Assembly: GCA_023436225.1 (NCBI GenBank)
Contig: JAEZKA010000056.1
Coordinates: 62,001-126,000, forward strand
Direction of reading: 5' to 3'
DNA: 64,000 bases
Source of the DNA: Bacillota bacterium
GTDB lineage: Bacteria; Bacillota; Clostridia; Lachnospirales; Lachnospiraceae
Shown: piece after piece, positions 1 through 9,160 of the stretch
Layout of the letters: each line of letters starts with the position of its first letter
Numbering within the stretch: position 1 is the first letter of the stretch
Notes under the pieces: generated by a model
The model's database searches: none
What the model was told of the DNA's origin: nothing
Seen by the model: only the letters and a program-made list of their open reading frames with translations
Program-made: the position numbers and the translations under genes

Positions 1-10
1 TATTATTCAT
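1..10 (-). CDS. 5' end of a gene leaving the window (first three codons)
   Basis: On the minus strand an ATG at 10-8 is preceded by AAGGAG nine bases upstream, followed by AAT AAT. This looks like the start of a gene running off the left edge. Nothing can be said about its product. The call rests on the ribosome site alone. Confidence 0.4.
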
Positions 11-548
11 ATGCCTCTCTCCTTATCTTCTCTTTCTCATTGCTATAATGTAATTTTATCATCGTATTAATTTTTTTTAAGGTTGAAATTTTTTCATCCT
101 TTTTTCTGTAAACAGATGTTTCCTTATTTAAGAGAAGGTGAGTTTCTAACCGAGAAGAGAATACTTAAAATATAAAAATGCCAACCACTAATACCCAGAT
201 TAATGATTAGCACTATTTTGTGACACCGCTATCTACAACCATTTGATTGATTACTCATAGTATTTGCCTTTATCTGCATCAGTATAATTGTTTTCAATTT
301 ATAATTAATATTTTCCGAAAATTATAACATAATGATTTCAATTAAGCAATATGCATTTCTTTTATATCTGCGGTTTTAGTTACTATTAAGGGATTGTATT
401 GTGATTTTTTGTGCACTTCTCATATTTACACAGGAGCTGCCTATCTGTTAATATATTTATAAATTATAATTAATTATATGCTAATGCTGTTCTGTTTAAA
501 TGCGATAACATTTAAACAGTTACAGCTAAGAGCAAAGGAGAATTTTAC
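11..548. other. Intergenic region, AT-rich, divergent upstream regions
   Basis: There is no gene of convincing length here. The stretch separates a minus-strand start at the left edge from the plus-strand gene at 549. It holds a 13-base palindrome (ATTTTC-C-GAAAAT, 310-322) and a larger dyad at 486-526 (listed separately). A TATAAT at 465-470 has no good -35 partner. Confidence 0.5.
486..526. promoter_or_regulatory. Large dyad operator upstream of the DUF4838 gene
   Basis: CTGTTTAAATG (492-502) and CATTTAAACAG (509-519) are a perfect 11-bp inverted repeat around CGATAA. Outer arms GCTGT (486-490) and ACAGC (522-526) extend it. It lies 22 bases before the start codon and overlaps no gene. Its shape fits an operator for a dimeric sugar repressor; the ROK and LacI regulators just downstream are the obvious candidates. 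It could also form an RNA hairpin in the leader, but no U-run follows. Confidence 0.6.
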
Positions 549-2489
549 ATGAACATAAACTTGATTGTTGATAACAACAATAAAACACTCTTATATGCGG
601 CAGAAGAATTAAGCTATTATCTTTCCTTATTGGATTTGAATTTGAGCTTTTCTATGAATAATCCAATCAGTCAATATCATATAGCATTTGAGGTATGCCC
701 GGATCTGACACGATACGAACTACCCAAGGTCAATAATTCATATTGGGATGATCAGTATTACATTAATATCTCCGCTGATCAGGGGCGTATCATCGGTTCA
801 AACCCACGTAGTGTTTTATTAGGTGTCTATCGTTATCTGCATATCATAGGTTTTCAATTCCTATATCCGGATAAGAGCTACGATTATATCCCGCCACTGC
901 AATCTCTGGATCAACTATATGTCAGATATCATGATACCGCTGACAAAAGACATAGGGGTGTATGTATAGAGGGCGCAAATTCAATTAAGAATATAATAGA
1001 TTTTATCGATTGGATGCCAAAAGTCGGTTTTAATAGTTTTTTTATTCAATTTCAAATTCCCTATACCTTTATGGCCAGATGGTATCATCACGAGCTAAAC
1101 CCTCTTTTACCAGAAGAAAATTTTGATGAAGCTACCTTATACCAATATAGTGATTTAATTGATAAGGCCTTAGCTACAAGATCCTTACTTCACCACCGCG
1201 TCGGTCACGGCTGGACAAATGCAGCACTAGGTTATCCCTCCCTTGGATGGATTAAAGAAGATACCTATGTTCCTGACGATATCCGACCTCTTATTGCAGA
1301 AGTTAACGGAAAACGGGAGCTGTTCCATGGTATCCCGATGAACACCAATTTGTGTTACGCTAACCCTGTGGTAATTGAGCGATTTGTGGATCATGTAATA
1401 ACCTATGCGAAGGAACACCCTGAAATTGATTATCTTCACATATGGATTGCTGATGAATTTAATAATATCTGCGAATGTGATGAATGTATTAAAACGACGC
1501 CAGCAGATCAATATGTTGCCATTTTAAATATGATTGATGAGAAATTAACCTTGATGGGCTTATCAACGCATCTCGTATTTCTTCTATATCAAGAATTACT
1601 TTGGGCACCTAAAAAAGAGCGTTTACACAATCCAGAGCGTTTTACTCTAATGTTTGCCCCAATTAGCAGGACTTTTGAAAAATCATATCCAGTAGACATG
1701 GAATATGTTAATCCAACCGAATATATCCGTAATAAGATTAAATTGCCTACTAATATAGAAGAAAATATATCCTTTTTAAAAGAATGGCAAAGGGTCTTCT
1801 CTGGAGATAGCTTTATTTATGATTACCCATTAGGACGTGCTCATTATGGAGATATGGGATATAGCGGTATAGCAAAATTAATTAATGACGACATCAAGAA
1901 GCTGAATCATTTAGATATGAACGGATATATTAGCTGCCAGGAACTACGTGTCGGGCTCCCTAACGCGTTACCCAATTATGTGATGGGATATACCTTATTC
2001 AACAATGAAGTAGCCTTCGATCACCTTCAGGAAGAGTATTTTAAGCACGCTTACGCTGATGATTATTCTAAGGTTATAGCCTACTTAAGAGAAATCTCAA
2101 CCCTTTGCAGCCCTGATTATTTTAACGGAAAGGGTTCCAGATATAATATGGAATTACATGAGCGCTATGAGAAAATAATTACTTTAATTAGAGATTTTCA
2201 ATACATAATTCGAGACAATGTTAAGAGATTTGAATTAGAAGATAGTAATATCCCATCAAACAACAAAGTACATAAATTCTTTTGGAAAATACTTGACTAT
2301 CATGCTGAATATAGTTTACGATTATCGAAAGCCTTATCTTCACTTACCGCTTCTGATCTCACCACGGCAAAGCAACATTGGAGTGATTTTCATCAATTTA
2401 TCTGTAGTAACGAAATAAACCATCAGGCATCCCATGATGTATATCGTGTTACTGAGGTCGGAACAAAGTATACTGGTTTCCAGTTATAA
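549..2489 (+). CDS. DUF4838 glycoside-hydrolase-like protein
   Basis: 646 residues with no signal peptide, so probably cytoplasmic. An N-terminal region of about 110 residues resembles the alpha/beta domain found before catalytic barrels in alpha-glucuronidase and GH20-like proteins. A TIM-barrel-like DUF4838 region follows, with the family's Cys cluster near residues 305-313 (ICECDECI) after a WIADE motif. The start is preceded by AAAGGAG with good spacing. ROK and LacI regulators follow on the same strand, so it probably belongs to a carbohydrate-responsive unit. The family is assigned from the motif and overall layout. The substrate is unknown; acidic or amino sugar glycans are possible. 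I see no biochemical basis for a specific reaction. Confidence 0.7.
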   Translation: MNINLIVDNNNKTLLYAAEELSYYLSLLDLNLSFSMNNPISQYHIAFEVCPDLTRYELPKVNNSYWDDQYYINISADQGRIIGSNPRSVLLGVYRYLHIIGFQFLYPDKSYDYIPPLQSLDQLYVRYHDTADKRHRGVCIEGANSIKNIIDFIDWMPKVGFNSFFIQFQIPYTFMARWYHHELNPLLPEENFDEATLYQYSDLIDKALATRSLLHHRVGHGWTNAALGYPSLGWIKEDTYVPDDIRPLIAEVNGKRELFHGIPMNTNLCYANPVVIERFVDHVITYAKEHPEIDYLHIWIADEFNNICECDECIKTTPADQYVAILNMIDEKLTLMGLSTHLVFLLYQELLWAPKKERLHNPERFTLMFAPISRTFEKSYPVDMEYVNPTEYIRNKIKLPTNIEENISFLKEWQRVFSGDSFIYDYPLGRAHYGDMGYSGIAKLINDDIKKLNHLDMNGYISCQELRVGLPNALPNYVMGYTLFNNEVAFDHLQEEYFKHAYADDYSKVIAYLREISTLCSPDYFNGKGSRYNMELHERYEKIITLIRDFQYIIRDNVKRFELEDSNIPSNNKVHKFFWKILDYHAEYSLRLSKALSSLTASDLTTAKQHWSDFHQFICSNEINHQASHDVYRVTEVGTKYTGFQL

Positions 2490-2545
2490 AATATCATGCC
2501 CTATATTAACACCAACTAAACTATCATGAAATGGAGTGTATCTAT

Positions 2546-3763
2546 TTGTACAAGGCTAAGAAACCCAAATTATCGAATAGAAATCGTATATTAGAATGCA
2601 TTTATCGAAATGCTCCCATATCAAGAATTGATATAGCAGAACTGACAGATATTACTCCAGCAACGGTTACGATCAATGTTACTGCCCTAATTTCAGAAGG
2701 GATTGTCCGCGAGACGGGCGAAGCAAACACAGAGGACATCTCTCCTGGGCGAAAAAAAATATTAATTGATTTAAACCCGGACTATGCCTATAGTATTGGA
2801 ATTGAATTCACACAAAAAGCTCTCGTTTTGTGTATTACAAATATAAAAGGCTCCATTATTGTTGAAAACAGTATTCCATTTAATGAGGAGCTTGGACGCA
2901 ACATTACTGATGAAATTATTACTCATTTGAACCAATTGATTGAGGTATCCAACCTTCCAATGAATCGATTTATTGGGATTGGGATTGGGGTTCCAGGGCA
3001 TATGGATCCCACCCAGCAAAAGATGGTAACCAATAATCCATTATGGTCCTCCTTTCAACCAGACTTAATACGAGAGGCATTTTCATTGCCTATTATATTA
3101 GAGAATAACGTTCGTTGCATGGCACTTAGTGAATATCTTTTCAAGCCTAATAGAAGCCCTGATAATTTCGCTTTTTTTCATGTTAGTTTAGGAATGTATT
3201 GTGCACATATCATTGACGGTGAGATTTTTATAGGAAACAACTATGTGTCAGGTGAAATCGGACACTCAATTGCAAACGTTAATGGTCGAAGATGTGATTG
3301 CGGTAAGTATGGATGCCTCCAGACAATTTCAGGTGAAAAATGGTTATTAAATGTTGCACAGCTATTATATGAAAATGACAACAGTACTCTATTAAAAACT
3401 CTAGTAAAGCATAAGGATGATATTACAATAGAGCATATTACCACAGCGTACGAGATGGGTGATTCAGCAATTAGCACCTATATTTCAGAAGCATTAAAGG
3501 CATTAGGAACTACTGCCTCCAATATTGCCATTATCACTAGTCCAGAGAAGATCTTTTTACATGGACAACTATTTAATAACCAGGCCATCCGTAATGAATT
3601 AATAGATTTTATTATTCGACAGCTCCTTTTTGTAGATAGTACTAGTACCGATAGCTTTGAAATCCTCCCCTATTCTTTATCCGATGGTTCTATAGGAGCG
3701 AGTGCATTGTCTATCTTACATTTTTTAATACGAGGAAACTCACTCGAGGAGCACAATGATTAG
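2546..3763 (+). CDS. ROK-family transcriptional repressor
   Basis: About 405 residues. An N-terminal winged helix-turn-helix (roughly residues 5-60, with ISRIDIAELTDITPATVT) is followed by the ROK sugar-kinase-like domain. The zinc motif CDCGKYGCLQ lies near residue 250, preceded by a conserved GEIGH. An in-frame ATG at 2531 has no ribosome site. A TTG at 2546 has GGAGTG seven bases upstream, so TTG is taken as the start. ROK repressors bind a sugar or sugar phosphate and leave the operator. The gene begins 56 bases after the DUF4838 gene and is likely co-transcribed with it; the dyad at 486-526 is a plausible target. The inducing ligand cannot be read from the sequence. Confidence 0.85.
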   Translation: MYKAKKPKLSNRNRILECIYRNAPISRIDIAELTDITPATVTINVTALISEGIVRETGEANTEDISPGRKKILIDLNPDYAYSIGIEFTQKALVLCITNIKGSIIVENSIPFNEELGRNITDEIITHLNQLIEVSNLPMNRFIGIGIGVPGHMDPTQQKMVTNNPLWSSFQPDLIREAFSLPIILENNVRCMALSEYLFKPNRSPDNFAFFHVSLGMYCAHIIDGEIFIGNNYVSGEIGHSIANVNGRRCDCGKYGCLQTISGEKWLLNVAQLLYENDNSTLLKTLVKHKDDITIEHITTAYEMGDSAISTYISEALKALGTTASNIAIITSPEKIFLHGQLFNNQAIRNELIDFIIRQLLFVDSTSTDSFEILPYSLSDGSIGASALSILHFLIRGNSLEEHND

Positions 3764-3842
3764 ATAATAACTATCATTAATCACCATTTCAAGTTCAAGT
3801 CTGACACTATGGGATAAACTAAGAAAGGTTGCTCTCAGATTT

Positions 3843-4862
3843 ATGACACTAAAAGATATAGCCAATGCCGCAGGCGTCTCGATATCCACTGTTTCTCGAA
3901 TCCTCAACGGAAACTCCGTAAATGCGGCCAGCAAAGAGGTCCAGGACAGAATATGGGAAATCGCACGTGCCGGGGGATATATTCCGAACGCTTCTGCACA
4001 GTCTTTAAAAGCCGGAAACTCTACTAGAAAATTAACAAAATCCATTGCCTGTATCTATGCTCGTTCTACAGATGCAAAAAATGACGCCTTTTTTTCGACG
4101 CTAACCAGAAGTATGGAGCAGGAAGCGTTAAAAGAGGGCTTTATTGTGAAATATTCCTTCTCAGCTTATGATATCCACAATCCCGCGACACATCATCAGA
4201 TTATAAACAATGAAGTAGACGGAGTTGCCGTGTTGGGCAGATGTGATAAAGATACCTTGAAATTTCTTAAGCTTCATTTTAAGAAAGTGGTATATGCCGG
4301 ATTAAATGCTTTAGACGCTGAATATGATCAGGTTATTTGTGATGGTTATGCTGTTGCAGCCGATGCGATGGAATATCTGTTCCAACTCGGTCACGAAAGA
4401 ATTGGATATATCGGTGAAATGCAAAATGAGGTTAGATATTTGGCTTATCGTGACGCTTTAAAAAAGCATCACATCCCTCTTGATAAGAATCTAGTCATTA
4501 ATGTTCCCATCTCTTCTGATGGCGGTTATCAGGGCGCGAAACGAATTCTCGCGTCCGCTGAGGATGTCACTGCATTCTTCTGCATCAACGACATTACTGC
4601 AATCGGCGCTCTCAAGGCAATTCAGGACTGCAATTATAAAATTCCTGAGGATATCTCCGTAATCAGCATGGATGATATTGATATTTCCCAATATGTATCC
4701 CCCATGCTGACTACCATGCATATTCCCATAGAGGAAATAGGAAAAATGACGGCAAAAATACTAATTGACCGCATTAACAACGGACACACGCTGCCTCTGA
4801 AAATCTCATTACCCTATTATTTGGTAAAGAGAGAGAGCTGTGCGATACGTAAAAGACTATAA
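3843..4862 (+). CDS. LacI-family transcriptional regulator
   Basis: 339 residues. The N-terminal LacI helix-turn-helix is canonical (TLKDIANAAGVSISTVSRIL, residues 2-21), followed by the hinge helix region and a periplasmic-binding-protein-like effector domain. The C-terminal part has the usual DDIDISQYVSPMLTT region that follows strand-helix units in this family. Only a weak ribosome site is visible upstream (AAAGG about 17 bases away), so expression may depend on read-through from the ROK gene 79 bases upstream. With the ROK protein it makes a double-regulator arrangement after one sugar gene. Its ligand is unknown. Confidence 0.88.
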   Translation: MTLKDIANAAGVSISTVSRILNGNSVNAASKEVQDRIWEIARAGGYIPNASAQSLKAGNSTRKLTKSIACIYARSTDAKNDAFFSTLTRSMEQEALKEGFIVKYSFSAYDIHNPATHHQIINNEVDGVAVLGRCDKDTLKFLKLHFKKVVYAGLNALDAEYDQVICDGYAVAADAMEYLFQLGHERIGYIGEMQNEVRYLAYRDALKKHHIPLDKNLVINVPISSDGGYQGAKRILASAEDVTAFFCINDITAIGALKAIQDCNYKIPEDISVISMDDIDISQYVSPMLTTMHIPIEEIGKMTAKILIDRINNGHTLPLKISLPYYLVKRESCAIRKRL

Positions 4863-4881
4863 TAACCATTAATCTTCGCTA

Positions 4882-5634
4882 TTATAGCCCACTCGTGCTT
4901 GAAAACAGATGCCAGCTTACATCCTCTTTGCCAAAGAATTCTTCACAAAAATCATTATAATCCTTTTCTGATACCTTCTTGTCAGCAACATAATACTCTA
5001 TGTTATCATTTATTGATATTGAGCATCCAAGGATTTTCTCATAAAGCTCGAGTCCATTAAAGCTCATTTCTATAATATTGTTATCAAAGGCTCCTGAGGA
5101 TGCCATATAGGTTCCATCCGCCTTTGGAGATAGTAATCCCCTATATACAAAGGAATACCCATAGACACTTCCTTCATAATACCTAAGTACTATAATCCAA
5201 CCATCATTACCCGAACTCAAATTAACAATAACCTCCGGTGTATTGTCACGATCCAAATCCACAACTGCATAATTATCAAGAATTAAACTCTCTTCAAAAT
5301 CATATATAATGAAATGCTTAATGGCATTTAAATAGTGATCCTCAAAGGTTGTTGTCCCTGTTATACCATCCTCCGCATTTACTACCTTTACAGTAGCTTC
5401 CATTGTCAGCACTTGATTGAGTGCTTTTACAGCTTCCGTCTCTTCCCAAGCATCAAATCCAGGCTGTAATTGCAACTTGCTCTCCTGGGGTTTGTTTAAC
5501 GCTTCCGTAGGATTAGTCGTATCTGTTGTAGGTGACGGAGTTAATTTTGTATCTAATGTAGAACTATCAACTTTACAGCCTGACAGCATACAGATCAGCA
5601 TTGTACTTAACATTGTTATTATTAGCTTCTTCAT
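4882..5634 (-). CDS. Lipoprotein of unknown function
   Basis: 250 residues. A signal peptide ends in the lipobox LSGC, with the lipidated Cys at residue 20, so it should sit on the outer face of the membrane. A Thr/Pro-rich linker follows (about residues 25-50). The globular part contains VVDLDRDNTPEVIVNL, which resembles Asp-rich calcium-binding repeats of the FG-GAP/VCBS type, but only one copy is visible. The stop is 19 bases from the convergent LacI gene and I see no terminator between them. Function not recognised. Confidence 0.7.
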   Translation of the reverse strand: MKKLIITMLSTMLICMLSGCKVDSSTLDTKLTPSPTTDTTNPTEALNKPQESKLQLQPGFDAWEETEAVKALNQVLTMEATVKVVNAEDGITGTTTFEDHYLNAIKHFIIYDFEESLILDNYAVVDLDRDNTPEVIVNLSSGNDGWIIVLRYYEGSVYGYSFVYRGLLSPKADGTYMASSGAFDNNIIEMSFNGLELYEKILGCSISINDNIEYYVADKKVSEKDYNDFCEEFFGKEDVSWHLFSSTSGL

Positions 5635-5890
5635 ATCGTACTCTTCTTTCTGCTCCTAACCAGCTTTAAATTTAGGTCAATTTGCTTTTCAACTACAGTA
5701 TTCCAGATATATATCCTATAGCCACCACTTAATTCACTCAATATAACGGGAGTTACTATAAGTATATCCTTGCGACAAACAATTGTGCTTTATAATTATA
5801 GCTTATTAACGAAACATATATCAATACAGAATTATTGCCATATCATTCTAAGAACGGTCACGTGGTAGGTAATATTTTTCCATGCAAAAA
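5635..5890. other. Intergenic region before the terminator at 5891
   Basis: Holds the upstream region of the minus-strand lipoprotein gene. It is AT-rich, and I see no coding frame and no convincing promoter. Together with the terminator at 5891-5930 it makes a gap of about 310 bases. Confidence 0.4.
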
Positions 5891-5930
5891 AAAATAGCAG
5901 TGTGGCTAAGTTTAGCGCTACTGCTATTTT
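5891..5930 (-). terminator. Rho-independent terminator (hairpin family A)
   Basis: AAAATAGCAGT (5891-5901) pairs with ACTGCTATTTT (5920-5930). On the minus strand it is followed by a run of nine T. It ends the minus-strand gene whose stop is at 5946. Closely similar hairpins occur at 11155 and 18914. Confidence 0.85.
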
Positions 5931-5945
5931 AATATCAAGCTTTTG

Positions 5946-6905
5946 TTATTGAATATACTTTGAAACATCAAGGCCATAAATATCACACGCTGTTTGGAGT
6001 ATCCCTTCATCTACACTGTTTCTGGAGTATGTTCCCATTTGATAATCCAAATCAGCAAGTACTGCGTCAAAATCTTCTACCACATATCCGTCAACCACAT
6101 CCCACCAGCGGGCCATGATGGAAACAACCTCTTCCTTCTGCTCCTGTTTTAGGTCAAGCCAGCTCTGAGTCCGAATGCTTAGAACATAATTCCTTTCATC
6201 CTCTGTTACAGGCAGAGATTCACCTATTCCTTCGCCAATTTGGTTTTCCTTAGTCACAGGCTGATCTTCACCTATTCCTTCGCCAATTTGGTTTTCCATA
6301 TATTCAGGGGAGAACAGGTAAATATCAGATGTATCCACAGTGCTATCTATTGTATATCCGACTGCCTCCGAAATAAAAATTAGCGGTGCGAACATGATTC
6401 CATCAACCAAAACCGGAGGGGAAGCAAGCGTTGCCTCATAGGAAACGCGCTCATCAATATCTGCGGCATATTTTTCATAATAGGCTGTTATGTTTCCAAT
6501 GGTTAAGATAATTGTTGGATGCTGTTTGGATGGTTCCCAAACCTCTAACCGCTGTTCCTCCTGAACCCAATTAACATCATATCCGATCGTTTCCATAATT
6601 GCCTGCACAGGCACCATGATGATATCATCGGCAGTCTGGGGGGGTGCATCGGTCGGTACCTCCACTAAATCCACAAAGATTTTGCTTTCTGCCAATACGC
6701 TCACCAGAGGGGCAGACGAGTTGATATCGTCGCTTTCAGACGGACTGCTATTGCTACCGTCGGTGCTGCTGTTACCACTTTCAGATGGACTGTTGGTGAT
6801 GGTATTACTGTTACCGCTGTCGATAGAGCTTTTTTTGCTGCTGCCGCAAGCAGTGAGGGATAGCGCAAGCATAAGAGCTAGAGCAAGTGCCATGAGTTTC
6901 TTCAT
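5946..6905 (-). CDS. Lipoprotein with copper-amine-oxidase N-terminal-like (stalk) domain
   Basis: 319 residues from the ATG at 6905, which has AAGGAGG upstream; the longer frame from 6968 lacks this. The signal peptide ends in the lipobox LTAC. A Ser/Asn/Gly-rich linker follows (to about residue 65). Residues about 70-200 resemble the 'copper amine oxidase N-terminal' domain, a cell-surface module common in Firmicutes that does not itself imply oxidase activity (PVQAIMETIGYDVNW, FAPLIFISEAVGY). Next come two copies of a 16-residue unit containing ENQIGEGIGE, encoded by a 48-base tandem repeat. The C-terminus is helical and unassigned. A terminator lies 16 bases downstream. Confidence 0.75.
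   Translation of the reverse strand: MKKLMALALALMLALSLTACGSSKKSSIDSGNSNTITNSPSESGNSSTDGSNSSPSESDDINSSAPLVSVLAESKIFVDLVEVPTDAPPQTADDIIMVPVQAIMETIGYDVNWVQEEQRLEVWEPSKQHPTIILTIGNITAYYEKYAADIDERVSYEATLASPPVLVDGIMFAPLIFISEAVGYTIDSTVDTSDIYLFSPEYMENQIGEGIGEDQPVTKENQIGEGIGESLPVTEDERNYVLSIRTQSWLDLKQEQKEEVVSIMARWWDVVDGYVVEDFDAVLADLDYQMGTYSRNSVDEGILQTACDIYGLDVSKYIQ
6202..6297. repeat. 48-base in-frame tandem duplication in a lipoprotein gene
   Basis: A 30-base block (6220-6249) recurs without change at 6268-6297, 48 bases apart. The remaining 18 bases of each unit are similar. The protein gains a second ENQIGEGIGE unit. The near-identity suggests a recent duplication. Confidence 0.85.
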
Positions 6906-7039
6906 TGTAGTATTCCTCCTTCTCCATTTGAAGAGTTTCTTTGAATTTCTCGTGTTTCTCACACTCACATACTATCATATATTCCCCCACAAAAGAGATC
7001 CGCTGCATCAAACGTAATTTTTTCGACATGAAATGTTCT

Positions 7040-7891
7040 TTACCATTCGTTAATATTCGGTCTGTATTCTCTCCACCATTCTTGAAAATCCTTCGAATAT
7101 GTTGTGAACACTAATGCCATATCTGCTGGCCCTTTGTATGTAGAAATTTCAAAAAACTTATTTACAAACGCATCTGCATCCTCAACAGTCTGAGATATTT
7201 CCAGTTTATGGCCAATCGTAACGAGCTGTGCTGTATCATCGGAAATAGCTTCAATCTGTCCCTCCAAACGTCTGTTACAGTCAAAAAGTATCTCAGCTTC
7301 TTGCAAAATGATTCGATATAAATCATAGATTATTTCTGCAACTGTTCTCATTCTCATATATCCGTCAGTATTACAACACTTTAGAAAATAGTAATAATTA
7401 AGCCAGAAGTCCGAATAAAAAGAAAGAATTTTTTCATCCTTTTCTTGTTTTTGGAACACAGGTATTAAGGGTAAAATTTCTTCTATTTCTTCGTCATGGC
7501 TAAACAGTATTTTACAAGAACGAAATCCGCTTCTTGCAGGTTCGCTTCCTTTCTTAGCTAAGTCTTTTAAATATGACTTAGTCATATACTTAATGTCAAA
7601 ATAACCTCCTTCATACGTGCATAGCCCACTGACGTAATCTGTCGTAATATTTTTCTGATATAGTTCCTCATAACTCTCTTCTGTTAGAATTACCATTCCG
7701 TCTAAATCCGAATCCGGACGTTCATTTCCTTTTGCAACAGAACCACCTAAAACAAGTGCAACCGCTCCTTTTTTTTCATAATATTCTTTCATAATGTCTA
7801 TTGAATCTAAATGATGCTTATACATAACGATCTTTATCCTCCTTATATAATCTTGCGATATCTCCTTTATTTGAGTAACTATATATTCCAT
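7040..7891 (-). CDS. Nucleotidyltransferase-domain protein (aminoglycoside-nucleotidyltransferase-like)
   Basis: 283 residues. The polymerase-beta-type nucleotidyltransferase signature is near residues 49-65 (LGGSVAKGNERPDSDLDG), with GS and the DxD metal pair present. The rest is helical, as in minimal antibiotic nucleotidyltransferases. The ATG at 7891 overlaps the end of the upstream GNAT gene by 13 bases, suggesting translational coupling. An alternative ATG at 7825 has AAGGAGG 12 bases upstream and would give 261 residues; the choice is open. Pairing with an acetyltransferase that has a streptothricin-type half may hint at drug modification, but neither substrate is shown. Confidence 0.75.
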   Translation of the reverse strand: MEYIVTQIKEISQDYIRRIKIVMYKHHLDSIDIMKEYYEKKGAVALVLGGSVAKGNERPDSDLDGMVILTEESYEELYQKNITTDYVSGLCTYEGGYFDIKYMTKSYLKDLAKKGSEPARSGFRSCKILFSHDEEIEEILPLIPVFQKQEKDEKILSFYSDFWLNYYYFLKCCNTDGYMRMRTVAEIIYDLYRIILQEAEILFDCNRRLEGQIEAISDDTAQLVTIGHKLEISQTVEDADAFVNKFFEISTYKGPADMALVFTTYSKDFQEWWREYRPNINEW

Positions 7892-9063
7892 TGTCCAGGA
7901 AATTTTAATCGATGTAATTTGGGGAACTGCTTATCAAACTCTTCCACCTCTTCTTGCGGAAGATTTTCAAATACTTCCGATTCGTAAAATTTCCCTTTGA
8001 TATCCTTCATACCATCCTTGATCAATTCAATTCCCATGAAGGCATTAAAGTTACTGCCCTCCGAGGTGGTTATCTGAAAGTTATCACAAGTTTTAAATCC
8101 CATTCTAGGATAATACTCCGGTTCACCAAATATAACAATTCCCCTATATCCTTGCTCTACTGCCATTTGCATTGTTTCTTGCAGTAATAGCTCACCGATA
8201 CCACAGCTCTGCCATTTTGGATCTACACAAAGAGGCCCAAAGGTTAATATCTCATGTGTAACTGCATCATCTATAATGCGAGCCTTAGAGTACATGATAT
8301 ATCCAATTACAGCACCGTCCTTTACTGCAATTCTACTCAGATTAGGAAGATAATCCTTATCCTGAAGCATTTTATGAACCAGATAATGCTCATCACATCC
8401 TGGCTTATGTTTATTCCAAAATGCACTTCGTGTCATCTTCTCTATCGCGTACCAGTCATCCTCGGTCTCCATACGGATCTCTATCTCATCGCGATTTAAT
8501 CGTATCTTTTTTTCTGGAAACCATCCAAGCTCTATTCTGACTTCTTTGCGCTGCAAATCATTGTTTTTGTAGCAGCAGGTATCCAGACCGATCAATTGAA
8601 ATCCCTCATGAAGATAGAAATCGATTGCATTCACATTACAGGATTGTGTCTCCAAGATTAATGCCCGTCTACGTTCATGTCTTAGTTGTTCCTTGGCAAT
8701 CTCCATCAGCGAATGACCAATCCCCCTCTTCTGATATGGTTCGGCTACCCAAAGCTCTGTGATTCTTAATCGATTAGACCAAGACTCCGGATCGGTTTCT
8801 ATCGCAGCAACCAATTCATCTCCATCGAATGCTCCCCAAGCATAAGCCTTCTCCCGGTAATCTTCATATAATTTATCCGGGAAATTATATTCTTCCGGTG
8901 TATGAGTAACTGGCTGAGTAAAGTCTTTCTTTTCAATCTCAATTGAATACCCATTCTTATTTCTATTCACTGCAACGTCATAATATTGCTCTGTAGTATA
9001 CGTGATCGGAACGATGGTTCCCTTCCATTTTTCTTTCGATAAATGCATCATCTCAAAATCCAT
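7879..9063 (-). CDS. Two-domain GNAT acetyltransferase
   Basis: 394 residues from the ATG at 9063, which has GAGAGGA upstream; the longer frame from 9108 has no ribosome site. The N-terminal half (about 1-170) has the acetyl-CoA loop YQKRGIG and a LILETQSCNVNAIDFY segment like streptothricin acetyltransferases. The C-terminal half (about 190-390) has a second loop WQSCGIG and YYPRMGF, as in YhbS-type acetyltransferases. Both halves look intact, so this is a fusion or bifunctional enzyme. It overlaps the nucleotidyltransferase gene downstream. Both domains use acetyl-CoA to acetylate an amine; acceptors are unknown. Confidence 0.8.
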   Translation of the reverse strand: MDFEMMHLSKEKWKGTIVPITYTTEQYYDVAVNRNKNGYSIEIEKKDFTQPVTHTPEEYNFPDKLYEDYREKAYAWGAFDGDELVAAIETDPESWSNRLRITELWVAEPYQKRGIGHSLMEIAKEQLRHERRRALILETQSCNVNAIDFYLHEGFQLIGLDTCCYKNNDLQRKEVRIELGWFPEKKIRLNRDEIEIRMETEDDWYAIEKMTRSAFWNKHKPGCDEHYLVHKMLQDKDYLPNLSRIAVKDGAVIGYIMYSKARIIDDAVTHEILTFGPLCVDPKWQSCGIGELLLQETMQMAVEQGYRGIVIFGEPEYYPRMGFKTCDNFQITTSEGSNFNAFMGIELIKDGMKDIKGKFYESEVFENLPQEEVEEFDKQFPKLHRLKFPGQWNI

Positions 9064-9160
9064 AATTATATCCTCTCTATTATCGTATCGTTGTTGAAGC
9101 GTCGGCATATCCCAATTGTCAGGAAAACACCTGCCAAATTATGCTGTTATTACTTATTTA

